Positions 16,770 to 26,558 of a stretch of 64,000 bases of DNA are shown one piece after another. Both the position numbers and the translations under genes were made by a program. Under the pieces are notes generated by a model. That model had not been told where the DNA came from, did not search any database, and was given only the letters and a program-made list of their open reading frames with translations. The DNA is from Butyricicoccus_B sp017886875 (GTDB taxonomy: Bacteria > Bacillota > Clostridia > Oscillospirales > Butyricicoccaceae): the NCBI GenBank assembly GCA_963931655.1, contig OZ007036.1, positions 1,364,001 through 1,428,000 of the forward strand, in the 5' to 3' direction. Within the stretch, counting starts at the first letter, position 1. Every line of letters starts with the position of its first letter.

Positions 16770-17213
16770 TTGAAAATCGGCATGGAGCTTTTTATAAGAA
16801 TGCATAATTTTAAACAGCTTAGAATTGCAGGTAAACTAAACACATTACCAAGCAATGGTCATATGATACTAGGTATGATTATTGCAAATGAAAAAAAGCA
16901 AGGCACAGCTTGTATTTCATGTACAGACCTTGCTAAACATATGTCAGTTAGCACAGCTGCGGTTTCCAGAAGTTTAAAGCATTTAAGAGAAGCTGGACTT
17001 GTTGAAACCAACATAGACTCAAACGATAGACGAGGTGCGATTATTTCAATAACCGAGCTTGGAAGAAAAACTATGTATGATGATTGCAAACGATTAGAGG
17101 AGGTTATGCAAAAAGCAACTGCTAATATACCAAAAGAGCAGTTAGAAAACTTTTTTTCTACATTTGATATGATATATAATGGCATTTCAAATGAGCTTAA
17201 CAAGCTAAACTAA
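16770..17213 (+). CDS. MarR-family transcriptional regulator
   Basis: Winged-helix regulator of 147 residues from TTG 16770, chosen because GAAAGGAGG stands just upstream; the longer frame starting 16725 has no ribosome binding site and covers the operator. Seen: CTDLAKHMSVSTAAVSRSLKHL as the recognition helix region and NDRRGAIISITELG as the wing with the DxR motif. Located 20 bases ahead of two ABC exporter subunits, the arrangement seen for drug-responsive MarR/ABC operons. It is probably an autorepressor released by a pump substrate. Confidence 0.93.
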   Translation: MKIGMELFIRMHNFKQLRIAGKLNTLPSNGHMILGMIIANEKKQGTACISCTDLAKHMSVSTAAVSRSLKHLREAGLVETNIDSNDRRGAIISITELGRKTMYDDCKRLEEVMQKATANIPKEQLENFFSTFDMIYNGISNELNKLN

Positions 17214-17233
17214 TTTTTTGAAAGGAATATATT

Positions 17234-19300
17234 ATGCGAAGTATATTTAAACGGCTTGCAAGCCAGAAAAAACTGGTATTTCTTATTATAATCTTGCTAT
17301 TTGTGCAGGCTATTTGTGATTTATCACTTCCAAATTACACTTCTGCACTTATTGACACTGGTATTCAAAATAGCGGTATTGAATACGCTGTACCAAACAA
17401 AATAAGCTCTAAAGCTTATGATATGATTTCCGCTAATATGAATGAATCAGAGCTTGAACTCTGGGAAGAAAACTATGTTCCTGATGGCGATAATTATATT
17501 TTAAATGAAAAAGCGGATATAAAAGCTCTTGATGAAGTTTTTGCTTATCCAATCGCCCAAACAGTAATGAACATGCGAGGAATGACCACATCAAGAGAAA
17601 GTCTTGATACACTTGGTTCTCAGATTGTACATTCAACCGCTGTTTCATTTATAAAAGCTGAATATGAAAACCTTGGTATGGATTTAAACGCCATGCAGAC
17701 GAATTATCTTGTTAGAACAGGCGGAAAAATGCTTGTTATGGCTCTAGGTATGGCAATAGCTGCTGTTTTAAGCAGTTTACTAGCTGCAAAAATCGGTGCA
17801 TCTATCGGTCGTGATTTGCGTGGTAAAATCTTTGAAAAGGTTGTTGGCTTTTCAGGTGCTGAATATTCTAAATTTTCCACCGCTTCACTTATAACACGTT
17901 CAACAAGTGATGTACAGCAAATACAACTTACTTTAACAATGCTGCTTAGAATGGTAGCCTATGCCCCAATACTTGCAATAGGCGGTATAATTATGGTTTT
18001 ACGCACACATTCTGGTATGGAATGGATTATACTGCTTGCTGTAATAATACTTTTTGTGCTTGTTGGCACACTAATGGCGGTTTCAATGCCTAAATTTAAG
18101 AAAATGCAAACCCTTGTTGATAATGTAAACAGAGTTGCTCGTGAAATTTTAACTGGTCTTTCTGTAATAAGAGCATTTGGCAGAGAAAAAGTCGAAGAAA
18201 ACCGTTTTGATAAAGCTAATACTGACTTAACACGCAATATGTTATTTACAAGTCGCTCTATGAGCCTTATGATGCCTTGTATGATGCTGCTTATGAATGG
18301 TATATCTGTGCTTATTGTTTGGACTGCATCACATAGAATAGATTTAGGCGTAATGGGTGTTGGTGATATGACCGCATTTATAACCTATACTATGATGATT
18401 GTTATGAGCTTTTTAATGCTTGCAATGCTTAGTGTTATGCTTCCTAGAGCAGCGGTTGCAAGTGAACGTATTGATGAAGTGCTTGCAGTAGAGCCTACCA
18501 TTCATAACCCTAAAAACCCTGTAAAACCAGAAAATATAAAAGGTGTTATCAGATTTGAAAATGTATCATTTAGATATGATAATGATAGTGATAATGTATT
18601 AAGTAACATTGATTTTACCGCTGAAACAGGTAAAACAACCGCTATTATTGGTTCTACTGGTTGCGGTAAATCTACACTTATAAATCTTATCCCACGTTTT
18701 TATGATGTCACTGAGGGCAGAATAACACTTGATGGAATAGATATTCGTGAGTTTGATTTACATGATTTAAGAAAACAAATCGGTCTTGCACCACAAAAAG
18801 GCATATTATTCTCTGGCACTATTGCTTCTAATATTCGCTATGGTGCGGAAAATGCACCTGATGAAACCGTTCATAAGGCGGCTGAAATCGCACAGGCTAC
18901 CGAATTTATAGACAGTAAGCCTACAAAATATGAAAGCCCTATTTCACAAGGCGGTACTAATGTATCAGGCGGACAGAAACAGCGTCTTTCTATTGCCCGT
19001 GCCATTGCAAGAAATCCAAAAATCTATATTTTTGATGATACTTTCTCCGCACTTGATTTTAAAACAGATGCTACACTTAGAAAAGCACTTGCACCTTATA
19101 CCAAAGACAGCACAGTGTTTATTGTGGCTCAAAGAATTTCAACTATAATGTATGCTGACCAAATCCTTGTGCTTGATGAGGAAGGCAAACTTGCAGGCAA
19201 AGGCACACATAACGAGCTTATGGCAAATTGTGAAACATACAGACAGATTGCAAGAAGTCAGCTTTCTGAAAGCGAACTAAACCAAAAGGAGGGCATGTAA
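17234..19300 (+). CDS. Heterodimeric ABC exporter, subunit with degenerate ATPase site
   Basis: Type IV ABC half-transporter of 688 residues: six membrane helices (about 15-430, with a large loop after TM1) and a nucleotide-binding domain. Seen: Walker A GSTGCGKSTLINL, signature VSGGQKQRL, Walker B IYIFDDTFSALD. The residue after the Walker B Asp is Asp, not the catalytic Glu, and the H-loop His is replaced (VAQRIS), marking the degenerate partner as in TM287/LmrC. It pairs with the next gene, two bases away. The extended loop at about residues 45-130 is longer than usual. Likely substrate: drugs or peptides. Confidence 0.93.
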   Translation: MRSIFKRLASQKKLVFLIIILLFVQAICDLSLPNYTSALIDTGIQNSGIEYAVPNKISSKAYDMISANMNESELELWEENYVPDGDNYILNEKADIKALDEVFAYPIAQTVMNMRGMTTSRESLDTLGSQIVHSTAVSFIKAEYENLGMDLNAMQTNYLVRTGGKMLVMALGMAIAAVLSSLLAAKIGASIGRDLRGKIFEKVVGFSGAEYSKFSTASLITRSTSDVQQIQLTLTMLLRMVAYAPILAIGGIIMVLRTHSGMEWIILLAVIILFVLVGTLMAVSMPKFKKMQTLVDNVNRVAREILTGLSVIRAFGREKVEENRFDKANTDLTRNMLFTSRSMSLMMPCMMLLMNGISVLIVWTASHRIDLGVMGVGDMTAFITYTMMIVMSFLMLAMLSVMLPRAAVASERIDEVLAVEPTIHNPKNPVKPENIKGVIRFENVSFRYDNDSDNVLSNIDFTAETGKTTAIIGSTGCGKSTLINLIPRFYDVTEGRITLDGIDIREFDLHDLRKQIGLAPQKGILFSGTIASNIRYGAENAPDETVHKAAEIAQATEFIDSKPTKYESPISQGGTNVSGGQKQRLSIARAIARNPKIYIFDDTFSALDFKTDATLRKALAPYTKDSTVFIVAQRISTIMYADQILVLDEEGKLAGKGTHNELMANCETYRQIARSQLSESELNQKEGM

Positions 19301-19301
19301 T

Positions 19302-21134
19302 ATGGAAAAGCAAAGACATAATAGACCTATGCGTGGCCCTGGAGCTGGCTTTGTACCAGGAGAAAAAGCTAAAAACTTTAAAGGCACAATTAAATCATTA
19401 TTTCACTATATAGGTGCATATCATTTAGCTTTAGTGCTTGTGGCATTATTTGCAATAAGCAGCACAGTTTTTAATATTTTTGGCCCTAAAATCTTGGGTA
19501 ATGCAACAACAGAATTATCAAGCGGGCTTATGGCTCAAATTGCTGGCACTGGCTCAATAGATTTTTCAGCTATTGCTAAAATACTGCTTACAGCACTTGG
19601 TTTATATGTTATAAGTGCACTTTTAATGTTCTGTCAAAGCTTTATTATGACAGGTATAACCCAGAAAATATGTTATCGAATGAGAAAAGAGATAACCGAA
19701 AAAATCGACCGTATGCCAATGAAATATTTTGAAACTCGAACATATGGCGAAGTGTTATCCAGAATAACAAATGATGTTGACTCACTCGGCACAGGTTTGA
19801 ACCAAAGCATAACACAGCTTATAACCTCGGTTTCAACTATTATTGGTGTGCTTGTTATGATGCTTACTATCTCCACTATTATGACACTTATTGCGATTAT
19901 TTTACTTCCAATAAGTATTGGTCTTATAGGTACAGTCATTAGATTTTCACAAAAGTATTTTAGAGCACAACAAGAAACATTAGGTGATGTAAACGGTCAA
20001 GTAGAAGAAATATATAGCGGTCATCATATAGTTCAAGCTTTTGGTCAAGAAAAAGCTGTTTGTGATACTTTCCATGAAACAAATAATGCACTTTATAACT
20101 CTGCATGGAAAAGCCAGTTTTTCTCTGGACTTATGCACCCTATTATGATTTTCGTTGGTAATTTAGGTTATGTAGGTATTGCTCTTTCTGGTGCATTATT
20201 TGCAGCTCGTGGAGTAATTTCAATAGGTGATATACAAGCATTTATTCAGTATACAAGAAACTTCACTCAACCAATACAGCAAATAGCACAAATCACAAAT
20301 ATGCTCCAGTCAATGGCAGCAGCGGCTGAAAGAGTATTCCAATTTTTAAGCGAGGAAGAAGAACAACAAAGCTCAGAAAACGACTATCACCCAGCAAAAA
20401 TAACTGGTGATGTTGTATTTGACCATGTGCGTTTTGGTTATAACCCAGACCAAGTTATTATTAAAGATTTCTGTGCAAATGTAAAAGCAGGTCAAAAAAT
20501 AGCTATTGTAGGACCAACTGGTGCAGGTAAAACCACAATGGTTAAACTGCTACTGCGTTATTATGATGTAAATAGCGGTAATATTCTGCTTGATGGTCAT
20601 AATATCAAGGAATATGGCAGACGAGGACTTAGAGATGCCTTTGCAATGGTTTTACAGGATACATGGCTATTTGAAGGCACGATTATGGAAAATCTGCGTT
20701 ATGGTAGAATTGATGCAACTGATGAAGAAGTTATTGCTGCTGCAAAGGCTGCACATGTTCATCATTTTATTAAGACCTTGCCAAACGGTTATAATATGAT
20801 GTTAAACGAGGAAGCGTCCAATATTTCACAGGGACAAAAACAGTTATTAACTATTGCCCGTGCAATTTTGGCAAATAGACCTGTGCTTATTTTAGATGAA
20901 GCGACTTCTTCAGTAGATACACGAACCGAAGTGCAAATACAAGAAGCTATGGACAATTTAATTAAAGGCAGAACTAGCTTTATTATTGCACATAGACTTT
21001 CAACAATTAAAAATGCTGACCTTATTTTATGTATGAAAGACGGCGATATTATAGAGCAGGGCAATCATGAAGAATTGCTTGCTAAAAACGGATTTTATGC
21101 TAATCTATATAATAGCCAATTTGAAAAAACATAA
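19302..21134 (+). CDS. Heterodimeric ABC exporter, catalytic subunit
   Basis: Second half of the exporter, 610 residues. Six membrane helices from about 45 to 340, then the ATPase domain with Walker A GPTGAGKTTMVKLL, Walker B VLILDEATSSVD with catalytic Glu, and IAHRLSTI with the H-loop His. Its signature reads ISQGQKQLL, the altered form typical of the TM288/LmrD-type partner, so one composite site uses the good signature of the first subunit with this subunit's intact catalytic residues. N-terminal GPGAGFVPGEKAKNFKG is the usual cytoplasmic lead. Two bases separate it from the partner gene; a terminator follows. Confidence 0.95.
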   Translation: MEKQRHNRPMRGPGAGFVPGEKAKNFKGTIKSLFHYIGAYHLALVLVALFAISSTVFNIFGPKILGNATTELSSGLMAQIAGTGSIDFSAIAKILLTALGLYVISALLMFCQSFIMTGITQKICYRMRKEITEKIDRMPMKYFETRTYGEVLSRITNDVDSLGTGLNQSITQLITSVSTIIGVLVMMLTISTIMTLIAIILLPISIGLIGTVIRFSQKYFRAQQETLGDVNGQVEEIYSGHHIVQAFGQEKAVCDTFHETNNALYNSAWKSQFFSGLMHPIMIFVGNLGYVGIALSGALFAARGVISIGDIQAFIQYTRNFTQPIQQIAQITNMLQSMAAAAERVFQFLSEEEEQQSSENDYHPAKITGDVVFDHVRFGYNPDQVIIKDFCANVKAGQKIAIVGPTGAGKTTMVKLLLRYYDVNSGNILLDGHNIKEYGRRGLRDAFAMVLQDTWLFEGTIMENLRYGRIDATDEEVIAAAKAAHVHHFIKTLPNGYNMMLNEEASNISQGQKQLLTIARAILANRPVLILDEATSSVDTRTEVQIQEAMDNLIKGRTSFIIAHRLSTIKNADLILCMKDGDIIEQGNHEELLAKNGFYANLYNSQFEKT

Positions 21135-21140
21135 ATTTAT

Positions 21141-21176
21141 ATTTCCCTTGATAGAAATATCAAGGGAAATTTTTTG
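21141..21176 (+). terminator. Intrinsic terminator of the ABC exporter operon
   Basis: ATTTCCCTTGAT and ATCAAGGGAAAT form a perfect 12-base stem with a six-base loop, followed by six T. Confidence 0.93.
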
Positions 21177-21285
21177 CTTGAAATTTCGTTCAAAATACAT
21201 TATCCTAAGATAGTATATAAAATCTTTTAGCATGTTGCAGTATTACACTGATATAACACGAAAAGGGAAAAAGGAGGCGTTTTGC

Positions 21286-22623
21286 TTGAAAAAGAAACAT
21301 TTTAGAGACTCATTTGCAAGCCGTTGGGGATTTATTCTCGCATGTATTGGCTCTGCTGTAGGCATGGGCAATATCTGGATGTTTCCAATGCGAGTTTCTA
21401 AATTTGGCGGTGGTTCATTTCTACTTGCTTATTTTATTTTTGTGTTTATACTTGGTTTTTCTGGTGTTATAGGTGAAATGGCATTTGGTCGTGCTACTCG
21501 TTCTGGTCCTATAGATGCTTTTGCAAAAGCTGTTGAGTCAAGAGGTAAAAATCCAAAAATCGGTGCTGCGATTGGTGCAATTCCTGTTTTAGGTTCACTT
21601 GCTCTTGCAATAGGCTATTCGGTTGTTATGGGCTGGATTTTAAAATATCTTATAAGCTCAGTTACAGGTTCGGTTTTAAAACCTAATGATATTGATGGTT
21701 TTTCTGCACAGTTTGGAAGTATAGCAAGCTCTTTTGGAAATAATACATGTGTAATTTTAAGCCTTGTTTTAACATTTTTAATTATGGCGTTTGGCATTGC
21801 ATCTGGTATTGAAAAGCTAAATAAATATATGATGCCACTGTTTTTTTGTTTATTTGTAGGTCTTGCTATTTATATGCTGTTTCAGCCTAATGCCATAGAT
21901 GGCTATAAATATATGTTTAGATTAGATGCTAATGCTTTAAAACAGCCACAAACATGGATTTATGCATTAGGTCAAGCGTTTTTTTCTTTATCTATTGCTG
22001 GTAATGGTACACTTATTTATGGCTCTTATCTTAAAGATGATGAAGATATTATTGGCTCTGCATGGAAAGTTGCATTATTTGATACGCTTGCTGCTATGCT
22101 TGCCGCCCTTGTTATTATTCCTGCTATGGCAACAGCTGGTCAACAACTGAGCAATAGTGGCCCTGGACTGATGTTTATTTTCCTGCCTAATTTATTTAAA
22201 ACTATGCCTGCTAGTAACATACTTGTTATAGTTTTCTTTGCAGGTGTATTCCTCGCAGGTCTTACATCACTTGTAAATTTATATGAAGCTCCTATCGCTA
22301 CTATTGAAGAAAAACTTGGACTTGATAGAAAACATGCGGTGCTTTTAATAGCTGCTATTGGTACAGTTACCGCTGTATGTATACAGGGCATTGTTGAGGA
22401 CTGGATGAACTTTGTATCAATTTATGTTTGTCCTTTGGGTGCTGGTCTTGCTGGCATTATGTTTTATTGGGTATTTGGTAAAAAATATGTGCGTGAACAG
22501 TTACAAAAAGGTAGAGCTAAACCAATAGGTAAATGGCTTGAACCTATGACACGTTATGTATTTTGTATTTTAACAGTTATTGTTTTCATTCTTGGAATTA
22601 TAACTCCAGGTGGAATTGGATAA
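21286..22623 (+). CDS. Neurotransmitter:sodium symporter (NSS) family transporter
   Basis: Sodium-driven amino-acid (or related amine) importer with the LeuT fold. TTG 21286, behind AAAAAGGAGGCG, gives 445 residues; 54 upstream bases of open frame lack a site. Seen: the TM1 signature FILACIGSAVGMGNIWMFP, where the unwound GSAVGMGN binds Na+ and substrate, GFSGVIGEMAFGRA in TM2 and a TM6 FFSLSIAGNGTL segment. About 11 helices are visible, as for bacterial NSS members that lack TM12. Substrate is not predictable. A different NSS gene lies convergently across a shared terminator. Confidence 0.93.
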   Translation: MKKKHFRDSFASRWGFILACIGSAVGMGNIWMFPMRVSKFGGGSFLLAYFIFVFILGFSGVIGEMAFGRATRSGPIDAFAKAVESRGKNPKIGAAIGAIPVLGSLALAIGYSVVMGWILKYLISSVTGSVLKPNDIDGFSAQFGSIASSFGNNTCVILSLVLTFLIMAFGIASGIEKLNKYMMPLFFCLFVGLAIYMLFQPNAIDGYKYMFRLDANALKQPQTWIYALGQAFFSLSIAGNGTLIYGSYLKDDEDIIGSAWKVALFDTLAAMLAALVIIPAMATAGQQLSNSGPGLMFIFLPNLFKTMPASNILVIVFFAGVFLAGLTSLVNLYEAPIATIEEKLGLDRKHAVLLIAAIGTVTAVCIQGIVEDWMNFVSIYVCPLGAGLAGIMFYWVFGKKYVREQLQKGRAKPIGKWLEPMTRYVFCILTVIVFILGIITPGGIG

Positions 22624-22629
22624 AAATAA

Positions 22630-22662
22630 AATGCGTGCTGACTTAAAAGTCAACACGCATTT
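22630..22662. terminator. Bidirectional terminator between two NSS genes
   Basis: ATGCGTGCTGACTT and AAGTCAACACGCAT pair with one mismatch and a two-base loop, flanked by T6 on plus and A-rich sequence giving T on minus. Confidence 0.85.
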
Positions 22663-22663
22663 T

Positions 22664-24028
22664 TTATGCATTAAATTTTTGAATATATCCCATTACAAAT
22701 ACAAATAAAACTATAAGAGGTAAAATATAAGTTACATATAATCTTATAGCACTTGGAAATTTCAAGCCCTTACCAGCGTCAGCTTCTGTAATAAAGTTTT
22801 TCCAACCCCAACCATAACGAGAGGTACAGAATAATAAATATACCATAGAGCCAAGTGGAAGTAAGTTATTAGATACAATAAAATCTTCTAAATCTTGAAT
22901 TGTACCCATCTTAGGAATATTAACACCAAAACCAAATACACATGGAAGTGAGATAATTAAAATCACAAATAGATTTACAATAACAGTTTTCTTTCTATCC
23001 CAGCCCCATAAATCCATACCAAAAGAGATTATATTTTCAAACACAGCAATAATAGTTGAGAATGCAGCAAATGACATAAATACAAAGAATAAAGCACCCC
23101 AAAGTCTACCTGCTGGCATTTGGTCAAAAATATTAGGCAGTGTTACAAAAATAAGTGATGGGCCTGAATCTGCTTTAACATTAAATGCAGATGCAGCAGG
23201 GAAAATAATAAGACCAGCTGTTAATGCAACAAATGTATCAAGCACACCTATGCTTATAGCTTCACCTGTAAGGCTTCTATCTTTATCAATATAAGAACCA
23301 AAGATAGCAAGTGCACCGATACCAAGTGATAATGTAAAGAACGCCTGTCCCATAGCTGCAAAAATGGTTTCCATCAGTCCGCCTTTAGCTTCATAAAGCT
23401 TTGAAAAATCAGGCATTAAATAGAATTTTAAACCTTCTGTTGCACCCTCAAGAGTTACAGAGCGAAAAACAAGTAAAATCATAATTGCAAGCAGTGCAAG
23501 CATCATAACTTTATTTACTTTTTCTACACCGTTTTTAAGACCTCTTGAACATACACCAAAACAAATAAGAACAGTTATAACCATCCAAAACAGCATATAT
23601 AAAGGGTCAGCTAACATATTATTAAATATACCGCCTACCTGCTCTGGTGTTTTTCCTACAAAATCACCCATAACCATTTTAAAGAAGTAGGCTACCATCC
23701 AGCCGCCTATTGTGGTGTAATATGCCATAAGCATATAGTTACCAAGCATAGCACCATAGCTGTATAGATGCCATTTAGTTCCCTTAGGCTCAAGCACATG
23801 GAATGATTTTGCGGCTGATTGCTGACTTGCACGACCTACGGAAAATTCCATAACCATAATTGGCAGTCCAAAAAACAGCAAAAACACTAAGTAAACCAAT
23901 ACAAATGCAGCACCACCGTATTGACCTGTAATATATGGGAAACGCCACACATTACCCAAACCGATAGCACAGCCTGCTGAGATAAGAATAAAGCCCAATC
24001 GTGAGCCAAACTTTTCCCTTTGTTTCAT
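22664..24028 (-). CDS. Neurotransmitter:sodium symporter (NSS) family transporter
   Basis: Second LeuT-fold sodium symporter, 454 residues. Seen: FILISAGCAIGLGNVWRFPYITG in TM1 with the Na+/substrate-binding GCAIGLGN, GLPIMVMEFSVGRASQ in TM2, and AFFTLSLGIGALAIFGSY in TM6. TM1 keeps the NVWRFPY signature more faithfully than the neighbouring NSS protein, so they are paralogues, not a recent duplication. The ATG follows GGGGGG and a small ACGAC/GTCGT hairpin (24044-24057) sits in the leader. The 24059-24250 gap upstream shows AT-rich sequence and nothing else certain. Confidence 0.93.
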   Translation of the reverse strand: MKQREKFGSRLGFILISAGCAIGLGNVWRFPYITGQYGGAAFVLVYLVFLLFFGLPIMVMEFSVGRASQQSAAKSFHVLEPKGTKWHLYSYGAMLGNYMLMAYYTTIGGWMVAYFFKMVMGDFVGKTPEQVGGIFNNMLADPLYMLFWMVITVLICFGVCSRGLKNGVEKVNKVMMLALLAIMILLVFRSVTLEGATEGLKFYLMPDFSKLYEAKGGLMETIFAAMGQAFFTLSLGIGALAIFGSYIDKDRSLTGEAISIGVLDTFVALTAGLIIFPAASAFNVKADSGPSLIFVTLPNIFDQMPAGRLWGALFFVFMSFAAFSTIIAVFENIISFGMDLWGWDRKKTVIVNLFVILIISLPCVFGFGVNIPKMGTIQDLEDFIVSNNLLPLGSMVYLLFCTSRYGWGWKNFITEADAGKGLKFPSAIRLYVTYILPLIVLFVFVMGYIQKFNA

Positions 24029-24250
24029 TTATAACCCCCCTTTACGACTTTTGTCGTGATTTTTATTATATCAAACTTTTATCTGATAAACAAGTAAGAA
24101 AGTTTATTGATAATACATAAAAACTAATAATACCACTAAATTCACCAAAACTCTTGATTTTTCTCGCTTAATATTGTATGATTTACATGTAAGTTTTATG
24201 GATAAACTTACCACAAAATAAACATATATTATAAAAGTAGGTGACTAAAT

Positions 24251-24547
24251 ATGGCTTTTTGTAAAAATTGCGGTGCTCAAATTGATGATAGAGCTGTTGT
24301 ATGCCCTAAGTGCGGCGTTCCACAGAATGATACTCCTCCTGTTGTTGATAATGGCGGCTTTGGTTGGGGATTGCTTGGCTGCTGTGTACCGATTGCAGGT
24401 TTAATTCTTTTCCTCATTTGGAAGGATACAAAACCTAAGACAGCTAAAGCAGCAGGTATTGGTGCTATAGTTAGCGTTGTGCTTGGTGTGCTATACTACG
24501 TATTAATAATGGTAATTGGTGTAGGTGCCGCATTAAGCAGCATGTAA
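24251..24547 (+). CDS. Zinc-ribbon membrane protein
   Basis: A 98-residue protein with an N-terminal zinc ribbon, CKNCGAQIDDRAVVCPKCG, four Cys spaced as two CxxC pairs. Two membrane helices follow, LLGCCVPIAGLILFLIW and IGAIVSVVLGVLYYVLIMV. This zinc-ribbon-plus-membrane layout is common in Clostridia and has no assigned function. A ribosome binding site GTAGGTGAC precedes it. The DUF2085 gene starts one base after its stop, so they are one operon. Confidence 0.8.
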   Translation: MAFCKNCGAQIDDRAVVCPKCGVPQNDTPPVVDNGGFGWGLLGCCVPIAGLILFLIWKDTKPKTAKAAGIGAIVSVVLGVLYYVLIMVIGVGAALSSM

Positions 24548-24548
24548 A

Positions 24549-24902
24549 ATGAAATCTAAAATCTATAAATATTTACCTGTCATTTTTGGCTGTCATTGCA
24601 GAGATGACAGGTCTTTTTACTATAAAGGTGAAAAATTTCCTATATGTGCAAGATGTACTGGTGAGCTTATAGGTATTTTATTAGCTTTTATCACTTTCTT
24701 TTTCTTTCGTTTAAATATTAAATTAAGTTTAATTATAATGATACCTATGCTATTAGATGGATTTATCCAACTGCTTACAAAATATGAAAGCAACAATTTT
24801 CGCAGAGTTATAACCGGATTTTTATTTGGTTTTGGTCTTTATACCCTTTTTGCATATTCTAATATATTTGTTTTTAATTTCGGATATAATCTGGTTAAAT
24901 AA
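24549..24902 (+). CDS. DUF2085 membrane protein
   Basis: A 117-residue protein with the DUF2085 hallmark: GCHCRDDRSFYYKGEKFPICARCTG, that is, paired Cys/His residues that look metal-binding, followed by two to three membrane helices. The family's function is unknown. Co-transcribed with the zinc-ribbon protein one base upstream; a bidirectional terminator separates it from the convergent YfcC gene. Confidence 0.85.
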   Translation: MKSKIYKYLPVIFGCHCRDDRSFYYKGEKFPICARCTGELIGILLAFITFFFFRLNIKLSLIIMIPMLLDGFIQLLTKYESNNFRRVITGFLFGFGLYTLFAYSNIFVFNFGYNLVK

Positions 24903-24905
24903 AAA

Positions 24906-24937
24906 ACTGACGCTGAAAATTCAGCGTCAGTTTTTTT
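24906..24937. terminator. Bidirectional terminator between DUF2085 and YfcC genes
   Basis: CTGACGCTGAA and TTCAGCGTCAG form a perfect 11-base stem with A6 before and T7 after, good in both directions. Confidence 0.93.
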
Positions 24938-26471
24938 ATGCATAGTTAATTGCTACACCTGTTCCTAAAATTATAAAACCTATTATAAATATAACAAAAA
25001 TACATTTTAACTGTGAACGAATCCACTCGCCCCAGCTTACATGTGAAATAGCAAGCACACCTATTAAACCGCCAGATGTTGGCATAATTAAATGTGACAG
25101 CCCTGTTCCAAGTTGAAAAGCTAAAATTGAAATTTGTCTGCTTACTCCAAGACTTTCTGCAAGTGGTGCCATAATTGGTATAGTAAGTGCTGCTTGACCT
25201 GAATTATTAGGCACAAAGAAATTAAACACAAACTGAAAACCATACATAACCCAAGCCGCAAACATACTAGGTACATAACTTAAAACTCTTACCACCCAAT
25301 GAAGCAAAGTATTTAATACAGAAGCGGCAGTTGGGTCTATACCTCCAAGCAAAAGTACCATACCTTGTGCCATACCTATGGCAATTACAGCACCTAAAAA
25401 GTCGGCTGCACCTGACTGAAATGCTTTTGGTATATCAGAAAACTGCATACCATTTAAATGATAAAATGTACCAATAGCACCGATTACAATAGCCATTGTA
25501 AAGAATATTGATGCAATTTCAAATAAACCATACTGTTTAAATGCTATTCCCCATATCATCCAAATAAAAGATAGCAAAGTTGTTATCATAACTAATCTGC
25601 TGCCTATACCATAAGGTATCTTTCTATCTCTAAGATTTTTAATTTTACCTCTTAGAAGTGAGTCATTTTTATATGAAATAGCTTTTTCACTACCTGTATG
25701 TATCTTCCATGCTCTTATTATCACATATATAGTGCATAAAAGTGTTACAATCGCCCATGAAATCATTCTAAAGCTTTGACCAGATTCAATCGGTACGCCT
25801 GCTAATGTTTGAATTGTAACCAAATTTGATGATGATGTCCAGCTAAAAGCTGTTCCTATTTGTACCGCACCATATGTACATATAACACCTGTTACAGCAT
25901 CAAAATCCATTGCAACTATCATTGGTATAATTATCATAGTTATTGGCATTATATATTCGGTAAAGCCAAATAAAGCACCGCTTAAAGAAAATACTATAAA
26001 CAGTATAGGCGGTATAATCATAACATAATCTTCTGTACGTTTAGCAATGCGTAAAATAACTTGGTCTATAACACCAGTTCGCATTAGTATACCAAATGAA
26101 CCACCTATTACAAGTAAAAATGGTATAAGTACCACAGTTCCAGCCGCTTGAGTGCTACCTCTAAGCCCTGCAAACATAACATTCATTATACCAAGCTCTT
26201 TATGGGCTGAAACGCCAAATAATGGTGCAGGATATACAACTTTCTGACCATCTTCATCAAGAACATAACGGAAACTATTTTCATCTACCATTTTGGTTGA
26301 CTGCTGAACACCATCAAGCACATATGAAACCTCTTTGATTTCATATCTTCCAAGCGGAACAATAAATGTTAAAAGCATTGCAAATATAACTGCTCCAAAT
26401 ATTACAACAAATGGATGCAGTATTTGTATTATATTTTTTTTAGGTTTATCTTTTTTATTATTATCTGCCAT
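24936..26471 (-). CDS. YfcC-family (DcuC/ArsB-NhaD superfamily) carrier
   Basis: Polytopic carrier of 511 residues. ATG 26471 is chosen since GGGGGTGC lies about nine bases upstream; the ATG at 26480 is too close. About twelve helices are visible, with a long external loop at residues 45-95. Seen: GFTEYIMPITMIIIPM, FVPNNSGQAALTIPIMAPL and the paired-helix GTGLSHLIMPTSGGLIGVL, characteristic of YfcC/AitC-like carriers. Relatives transport C4-dicarboxylates or basic amino acids; the substrate here is open. Confidence 0.88.
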   Translation of the reverse strand: MADNNKKDKPKKNIIQILHPFVVIFGAVIFAMLLTFIVPLGRYEIKEVSYVLDGVQQSTKMVDENSFRYVLDEDGQKVVYPAPLFGVSAHKELGIMNVMFAGLRGSTQAAGTVVLIPFLLVIGGSFGILMRTGVIDQVILRIAKRTEDYVMIIPPILFIVFSLSGALFGFTEYIMPITMIIIPMIVAMDFDAVTGVICTYGAVQIGTAFSWTSSSNLVTIQTLAGVPIESGQSFRMISWAIVTLLCTIYVIIRAWKIHTGSEKAISYKNDSLLRGKIKNLRDRKIPYGIGSRLVMITTLLSFIWMIWGIAFKQYGLFEIASIFFTMAIVIGAIGTFYHLNGMQFSDIPKAFQSGAADFLGAVIAIGMAQGMVLLLGGIDPTAASVLNTLLHWVVRVLSYVPSMFAAWVMYGFQFVFNFFVPNNSGQAALTIPIMAPLAESLGVSRQISILAFQLGTGLSHLIMPTSGGLIGVLAISHVSWGEWIRSQLKCIFVIFIIGFIILGTGVAINYA

Positions 26472-26526
26472 AAGCTGCACCCCCTTTTTTTATATTATCT
26501 AATTTTTTATATTTTTGCAATACAAA

Positions 26527-26553
26527 AGCATGGTGAAATGTTTTCACCATGCT
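26527..26553 (-). terminator. Terminator after the sulfite-reductase-like gene
   Basis: AGCATGGTGAAA and TTTCACCATGCT are perfect 12-base arms with a three-base loop; on minus, TTTTG follows. It separates this gene from the YfcC gene. Confidence 0.8.
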
Positions 26554-26558
26554 TAAAT

